A stretch of 9,762 bases of DNA from Oligoflexia bacterium (GTDB lineage: Bacteria > Bdellovibrionota > UBA1018 > CAIMNF01). Below the pieces are notes generated by a model that saw only the letters and a list, made by a program, of their open reading frames with translations, had not been told where the DNA came from and searched no databases. Positions within the stretch are counted from its first letter, which is position 1. The number at the start of each line of letters is the position of its first letter. Both the position numbers and the translations under genes were made by a program. Location: assembly GCA_903858975.1 (NCBI GenBank), contig CAIOKW010000168.1, positions 1 to 9,762 of the forward strand, given 5' to 3'. Below are positions 6,641 to 9,762 of the stretch, piece after piece.

Positions 6641-7329
6641 TGACCTATCAGATCCATTCAATAAAAGGCCCGACTCCGTTTCAAGAAGTTTATGAAACGC
6701 AGCGGGCCTTTTTGCAACTGAGGATTGAGGATCAGATTCCCGATACCTTGATCATTTGTGAGCACACGCCAGTGATTACGAGGGGGAGAGGCTTGCAGTG
6801 GCGCCAGGATCGAAGTGAGCGCGCAAAAGAGCTGCCTCTGATTCCCAATGGAACCGATTACTTTGAGATTGAACGGGGGGGAGATCTGACCTGGCACGGA
6901 CCTGGACAGTTAGTGATTTACCCCATCGTTAAGCTCGGCGGCGAGGGAGAAATCGGGAAGCATCTGGGGCAGGATGTGGATCGCTACGTCCGTTTTTTAG
7001 AGAACATTTGGATCGAGACACTGAAACCCTTCCAGATTGAATCCACAAGTAAAGTGGGTGGGAGCGGGGTTTGGGTCAAGGATCGTAAGCTAGCCTCGGT
7101 CGGCATCGCGCTTCGGCGTTGGGTGAGTTACCATGGCGTTGCTATGAATATCGTGAACTCGCTTGACCCCTTCATGGCTTTTTCGCCTTGCGGGTTTAAT
7201 TCGGAAGTCATGACTCGATTAAAAGATCAGCTCACGATTCCAGAAGCTGATTTCGGAACGGACTGGCGAGAAGTTTGGGAGAAGCGCGTTCTCCTTGGTC
7301 TGGAGCGAGTTCTGCTGTCTAAGTCCTAG
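6640..7329 (+). CDS. lipB: Lipoyl(octanoyl) transferase LipB
   Basis: LipB moves octanoate from octanoyl-acyl carrier protein to the target lysine of E2 or GcvH, the step before LipA. The 229-residue protein shows the family signatures: EHTPVITRGRG (41-51), RGGDLTWHGPGQ (79-90), KVGGSGVWV (138-146), the catalytic lysine in DRKLASVGIAL (Lys150), the YHGVAMN substrate loop and the acyl-thioester cysteine in FSPCGF (Cys184). The start shares one base with the lpdA stop (TAATG) and has no obvious ribosome site of its own, so expression probably depends on ribosomes finishing lpdA. I keep this start because the conserved N-terminal helix (FQEVYETQRAFLQLR) begins at residue 14. A strong hairpin with a T tract lies within codons 8-25 and is listed separately. 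It is the last gene of the operon. Confidence 0.95.
   Translation: MTYQIHSIKGPTPFQEVYETQRAFLQLRIEDQIPDTLIICEHTPVITRGRGLQWRQDRSERAKELPLIPNGTDYFEIERGGDLTWHGPGQLVIYPIVKLGGEGEIGKHLGQDVDRYVRFLENIWIETLKPFQIESTSKVGGSGVWVKDRKLASVGIALRRWVSYHGVAMNIVNSLDPFMAFSPCGFNSEVMTRLKDQLTIPEADFGTDWREVWEKRVLLGLERVLLSKS
6663..6713 (+). terminator. Terminator-like hairpin inside the 5' coding part of lipB
   Basis: AAAAGGCCCG (6663-6672) pairs perfectly over ten bases with CGGGCCTTTT (6703-6712). Inside it CGTTTC (6677-6682) pairs perfectly with GAAACG (6694-6699), leaving an 11-base loop and small internal loops of four and three bases. The run of five Ts is at 6709-6713. GC-rich base plus T tract is the shape of an intrinsic terminator, yet it begins 23 bases after the lipB ATG. 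A ribosome translating lipB would melt it, so it could act as a coupling-dependent attenuator that lowers lipB relative to lpdA. The structure is seen in the sequence; its function is inference. Confidence 0.55.
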
Positions 7330-7333
7330 ACAG
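7315..7333 (+). repeat. Perfect 7-bp inverted repeat spanning the lipB stop codon
   Basis: CTGTCTA (7315-7321) and TAGACAG (7327-7333) are exact reverse complements around AGTCC. The TAG stop of lipB is the first three bases of the right arm. No T run follows (GTGTGTATC), so it is not a typical intrinsic terminator. It could stabilise the 3' end of the operon messenger or help factor-dependent termination, or it may be chance. Confidence 0.4.
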
Positions 7334-7449
7334 GTGTGTATCGGATGAGTACAGGCTAAAGTCACTCAATCAGATTAATTAAACCATTAAAATATAAAAA
7401 ATATTGTAAAAACAAGATCTTAAACTTACGAAAGGGGCTGCACGCCACT

Positions 7450-7465
7450 TGGCACGAGCGATGCA
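7450..7465 (+). promoter_or_regulatory. Predicted sigma54 (RpoN) promoter for the 61-residue secreted peptide
   Basis: The sequence TTGGCACG-AGCG-ATGCA (7449-7465) matches the -24/-12 consensus YTGGCACG-N4-TTGCW at every position but the first base of the -12 element. The GG and GC doublets are at the required spacing. The start point would be about 7476, giving a leader of about 48 bases before the ATG at 7524. The 7334-7449 stretch upstream is AT-rich (for example TTAATTAA at 7375-7382 and AATAT-N5-ATATT at 7391-7405) and would be the place for an enhancer-binding protein or IHF, but I see no recognisable site. If real, expression needs an activator ATPase and so is tightly regulated. Confidence 0.65.
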
Positions 7466-7523
7466 TTATTAAGGGTAAGCGGCACGTAAAGTTGAAAAGA
7501 GAGAACAAATGAAGGAGTCCCTT

Positions 7524-7709
7524 ATGAAACTATTAACTATTCTAGCCCTTTTTGCTGCATTCACTTCACCTGCTATCGGAGAGGTTGTTTCAAGTAAGCA
7601 GCCAGGAAAAGCTCACTGCGCTAAAAATGAAGCAGATCAAGAGCTCGTGAAAAAGGCGATTGACGCGAATACAGGAAATGCTGTGAGCAATTCTGGAGCC
7701 GCACGCTAA
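7524..7709 (+). CDS. Small secreted peptide, 61 residues, unknown function
   Basis: A signal peptide (MKLLTILALFAAFTSPAIG, cleavage near AIG-EVV) leaves a mature, charged peptide of about 42 residues with one cysteine (KAHCAKN), ending NTGNAVSNSGAAR. I chose the ATG at 7524 because AAGGAG (7512-7517) lies exactly six bases upstream. The in-frame ATG at 7509 would put that ribosome site inside the gene and has no good site of its own. No domain is recognised. Its last 24 residues align with the tail of the small protein at 2690-2929 (shared D..LV, D, NSG.A and a final basic residue), so the two may be related. It stands alone, between a predicted sigma54 promoter and a strong terminator, which argues that it is a genuine monocistronic gene. 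Confidence 0.78.
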   Translation: MKLLTILALFAAFTSPAIGEVVSSKQPGKAHCAKNEADQELVKKAIDANTGNAVSNSGAAR

Positions 7710-7734
7710 GCTAAAATTAAAATATAAAATTAAG

Positions 7735-7765
7735 ACGGGTTGACTAGCAATGGTCAGCCCGTTTT
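7735..7765 (+). terminator. Strong intrinsic terminator between convergent genes
   Basis: ACGGGTTGAC (7735-7744) pairs with GTCAGCCCGT (7753-7762) over ten positions including one G-T wobble, with loop TAGCAATG, and the T run is at 7762-7765. It ends the 61-residue peptide transcript. On the other strand the hairpin is followed by a run reading CTTAATTTT, so it probably also ends the minus-strand operon, whose last stop codon is at 7766-7768. Confidence 0.85.
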
Positions 7766-8056
7766 CTATTTGTGGCCTTGAGCTTTTTGAATCACTTGAT
7801 TGAGAGCTTTTTGATCATCAGGACTGACCTCGCTATCAAGCTTATTGAGCTCGTTCATGCGCGACTTCACGGTCTTAGTGTAGTCTTCAGTAATTTTTTG
7901 AGCTTGCCTTTGAGGCGAATAGCCAGAAAAAGTATTCATCCCATTTAATACGTGCTGAGAGATAGTTACCCCTTTGATCTCAATGATGTGAGAGAGAACG
8001 AGGATCACCAACACCAGAAGCGAAGACTTAAAGATTAAACCGATCAGTTTAAACAT
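7766..8056 (-). CDS. Small single-pass membrane protein of unknown function
   Basis: This 96-residue protein has one hydrophobic segment at residues about 4-24 (LIGLIFKSSLLVLVILVLSHI) that could be an anchor or an uncleaved signal; no clear cleavage site follows. The remaining 70 residues are hydrophilic and probably helical (SPQRQAQKITEDYTKTVKSR and beyond), ending in KAQGHK. I recognise no family. It begins only five bases after the response-regulator stop codon, so it is cotranscribed and probably translationally coupled; GGTGGAG lies about 13 bases upstream of the ATG, inside the regulator gene. It is the last gene of the minus-strand operon. The tight coupling suggests a shared function with the regulator or the transporter-like protein, but none can be assigned. 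Confidence 0.72.
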   Translation of the reverse strand: MFKLIGLIFKSSLLVLVILVLSHIIEIKGVTISQHVLNGMNTFSGYSPQRQAQKITEDYTKTVKSRMNELNKLDSEVSPDDQKALNQVIQKAQGHK

Positions 8057-8061
8057 CGCAA

Positions 8062-8469
8062 TTATGCAGCTCCACCCGCAATTTGAAATCCATCCAGATC
8101 AGAGCACGCCTGATCCATGACTTTGAGAACTTCTTCGGTCTGAAATGGTTTAATGATGTAATCCTTCGCTCCTGCGAGGATGGCATCAGCAACGAGATTT
8201 TCTTGCATCATTGCTGAGAGAATAATGATTCGTGCGTCTGGGTTCTTCTTCAGAATCAATCGTGTCGCTTCAACGCCATTGAGTTTTGGCATCACCAGGT
8301 CCATGGTCACCAGATCAGGTTGAATCTCCTGATAAAGACGAACGGCTTCATCCCCGTTTTCTGCTTCTCCAACGACTTTATAGCCGCGATTCGTGAGAAT
8401 CTGTTTTAATGTTTTACGCACATAAGGGATATCATCGACAATCAATACTGTTCTGGATTTATTCTTCAT
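8062..8469 (-). CDS. Single-domain CheY-like response regulator
   Basis: This is a 135-residue receiver domain with no output domain. All signature residues are present: acidic pair Asp12-Asp13 (LIVDDIPYVR), phosphoacceptor Asp57 (DLVTMDLVMPKLNG), Ser85 in place of the conserved Thr/Ser (IILSAMMQ), and Lys107 before the cis-Pro (IIKPF). It should be phosphorylated by a histidine kinase and signal by protein contact, as CheY does. The sequence is closest in style to CheY-like regulators of the deltaproteobacterial type. A short tail (DLDGFQIAGGAA) follows the last helix. A GGTG four bases before the ATG is the nearest ribosome-site candidate. It lies 22 bases after the CNNM/CorC-like gene. No kinase is in the window. 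Confidence 0.95.
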   Translation of the reverse strand: MKNKSRTVLIVDDIPYVRKTLKQILTNRGYKVVGEAENGDEAVRLYQEIQPDLVTMDLVMPKLNGVEATRLILKKNPDARIIILSAMMQENLVADAILAGAKDYIIKPFQTEEVLKVMDQACSDLDGFQIAGGAA

Positions 8470-8491
8470 AAGGCACCGCCCTTCTATTATT

Positions 8492-9762
8492 CTAGGCTTC
8501 TAATTGAATTCTTTCAATGCTCACACTCTCAATTCTTCTTCGAGTCGCATCCCGGATTAAGAAATGGAGTTGGCCTGCGCGGGTGTCAAAATAAAGTTCA
8601 TCTCCGGGCTCAGGGATGCGAGAAAATTGACGGAGTAAGAATCCACCGATGGTATCGTAATCTCCCTCGGGGAGTTCAATTTGGAGTTCTTCATTGAGTT
8701 GAGAAATAGTAGCGCGAGCTTTCACGAGCCATTCGTTCGGACCAATAGATCTTATGAGTCTCTTTTCAAGATCATCTTCATCTTCCAGGTCCCCGACAAT
8801 TTGTTCAAAGATATCTTCTCTCGTCAAAATCCCAACGGCCCCGCCATATTCATCCACCACCACGGCCAATTGGAAGTCCTGTTCGATCATCTCATTTAGG
8901 ATTTCTTCTAGTTTTTGATTCTCAGAAACATAAACAGCCGGCTTAATGAAGCGGTCAATCTTCTGCTTCAGATCATTTTGTCTAATGATTTGATTCAGCT
9001 CAAGAACGCCCACGATGTTGTCAATTCGTTCATCATAAACGGGTAAACGAGAATGCTTCTTTTGTTGATAAAGCTCAAATGCTTCATAGAGAGTGCTTTG
9101 CTTCTCAATGGCATCAATTTGAATGAGCGGAACTAAGCCATCTTTTGAAATTTTATCTCTGAATTTAAGGATCTTCTTAATAAGGCGTTTTTCGTTTGAT
9201 TTGATCTGAGTGTCTTCTGAATCTGTGGTGAGGAGTCCTTGCAACTCATCCTTAGCACTTTGTTTTTTTCCACTCCAAAGGAGCTCAATGGGCCCAATCA
9301 CTTTTGTGATTTGGGAGGTGTAAAGTGAGGTGAGATGAATAAATGGAGCCAATACCTTTTGAGTGTAGAAAATGGGTTTGGCTACTCGAGGAACAATAAA
9401 ATTCGAGAACTTACGGTAAAGGAACTTGGGAAGAAGTTCACCGAAGACAATGACCAGAAGTGATCCTGTAGCAACGGCGTAGATTTCACCGTGGTCAGGG
9501 AATATCTTCCTAAACTCAAGAGTAAGGAGTACTGAGATTGCCATCACGCAGGTGCTCGTCATGAGTAGGGTAGAGGACAAAATCCGGTCAGGAGACTTTA
9601 AGAGTTTGAGTGCGAGGTGAGCGCCTTGATTTCCTTGTTTCCCCTTTTTCTTGAGAAAAAAGCGATCAGCAGAAAGGAGGGCTAGTTCAGAACCTGAATA
9701 GAAGCCCTCTACAATGAGTAGAAAAAAAATAGAGATGATTACGCTTGGTGAGAATTGGCTCA
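8492..9762 (-). CDS. CNNM/DUF21 membrane protein with CBS pair and CorC-HlyC domain (5' end at window edge)
   Basis: The open frame runs from the TAG at 8492-8494 to the window edge: 422 complete codons. The TTG at 9578-9580 is not the start, because upstream codons continue with no stop and encode a classic CNNM N-terminus (a hydrophobic helix, then EGFYSGSELALLSADR, and LKLLKSPDRILSSTLL). The last two bases of the window on this strand read TG, so the start codon may be at 9763, with MSQFSPSVII as the N-terminus. Order: four-helix CNNM domain, about 180 residues; a cytoplasmic CBS pair (HSRLPVYDERIDNIVGVL and the later VVVDEYGGAVGILTREDIFE); and a CorC/HlyC domain (GDYDTIGGFLL, IPEPGDEL). 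The family is linked to Mg2+ or Co2+ efflux or tolerance; the substrate here is unknown. The usual TPR motif before CBS1 is replaced by LVPLIQIDAI. It heads the operon with the response regulator. Confidence 0.93.
   Translation of the reverse strand, partial: SQFSPSVIISIFFLLIVEGFYSGSELALLSADRFFLKKKGKQGNQGAHLALKLLKSPDRILSSTLLMTSTCVMAISVLLTLEFRKIFPDHGEIYAVATGSLLVIVFGELLPKFLYRKFSNFIVPRVAKPIFYTQKVLAPFIHLTSLYTSQITKVIGPIELLWSGKKQSAKDELQGLLTTDSEDTQIKSNEKRLIKKILKFRDKISKDGLVPLIQIDAIEKQSTLYEAFELYQQKKHSRLPVYDERIDNIVGVLELNQIIRQNDLKQKIDRFIKPAVYVSENQKLEEILNEMIEQDFQLAVVVDEYGGAVGILTREDIFEQIVGDLEDEDDLEKRLIRSIGPNEWLVKARATISQLNEELQIELPEGDYDTIGGFLLRQFSRIPEPGDELYFDTRAGQLHFLIRDATRRRIESVSIERIQLEA

Noticed and set aside
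6892..6908. TGGCACG inside lipB, also sigma54-like.
   Set aside because: After four bases it reads TGGAC, lacking the -12 GC, and the stretch encodes the conserved TWHGPG motif.
7368..7382. IHF-like sequence AATCAG near TTAATTAA upstream of the sigma54 promoter.
   Set aside because: The spacing to the TTR half is off by one base and one position of the first half mismatches, so I do not call a site.

Overview
The window looks like part of the chromosome of a predatory or free-living deltaproteobacterium-like organism, most probably a Bdellovibrionota member (Bdellovibrio or a close relative). The reasons are the gene order at the left edge (Tad pilus platform gene, then a secreted YD-repeat protein, then a very small secreted protein), which mirrors the host-interaction (hit) locus of Bdellovibrio as I remember it, the moderate GC content and the tight mixed operons. 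The assignment is an inference from gene content; no ribosomal RNA or other marker is present.

Left region (1-2929, + strand): the last codons of an upstream gene overlap tadB in an ATGA junction. TadB is an inner-membrane platform protein of a Tad/Flp (type IVb) pilus. Ten bases later begins a 563-residue secreted protein with an RHS-type N-terminal domain and YD repeats but no toxin tip. After a 64-base gap with a good sigma70-type promoter comes a 79-residue secreted four-cysteine protein. This trio resembles bd0110/bd0109/bd0108 of Bdellovibrio.

Centre (2930-7333, + strand): a lipoate-centred operon, lipA - 2-oxo acid dehydrogenase E2 - lpdA (E3) - lipB, with its own promoter. LipB attaches octanoate, LipA inserts the two sulfurs, E2 carries the finished lipoyl arm on Lys41 and E3 reoxidises it. 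The E1 decarboxylase is not here. lipA/E2 overlap by 11 bases and lpdA/lipB by one. A terminator-like hairpin with a T tract lies inside the first codons of lipB, and a second, perfect inverted repeat covers the lipB stop codon.

Right-centre (7334-7765): a near-consensus sigma54 promoter precedes a 61-residue secreted peptide whose C-terminal tail resembles that of the small protein at 2690-2929. A strong hairpin terminator separates it from the convergent minus-strand genes.

Right region (7766-9762, - strand): an operon reading leftward encodes a CNNM/CBS/CorC-HlyC membrane protein (its 5' end is at or beyond the window edge), a single-domain CheY-like response regulator, and a 96-residue single-pass membrane protein of unknown function.

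No tRNA, rRNA, CRISPR array, insertion sequence or phage gene was seen, and no gene-free stretch exceeds 300 bases.
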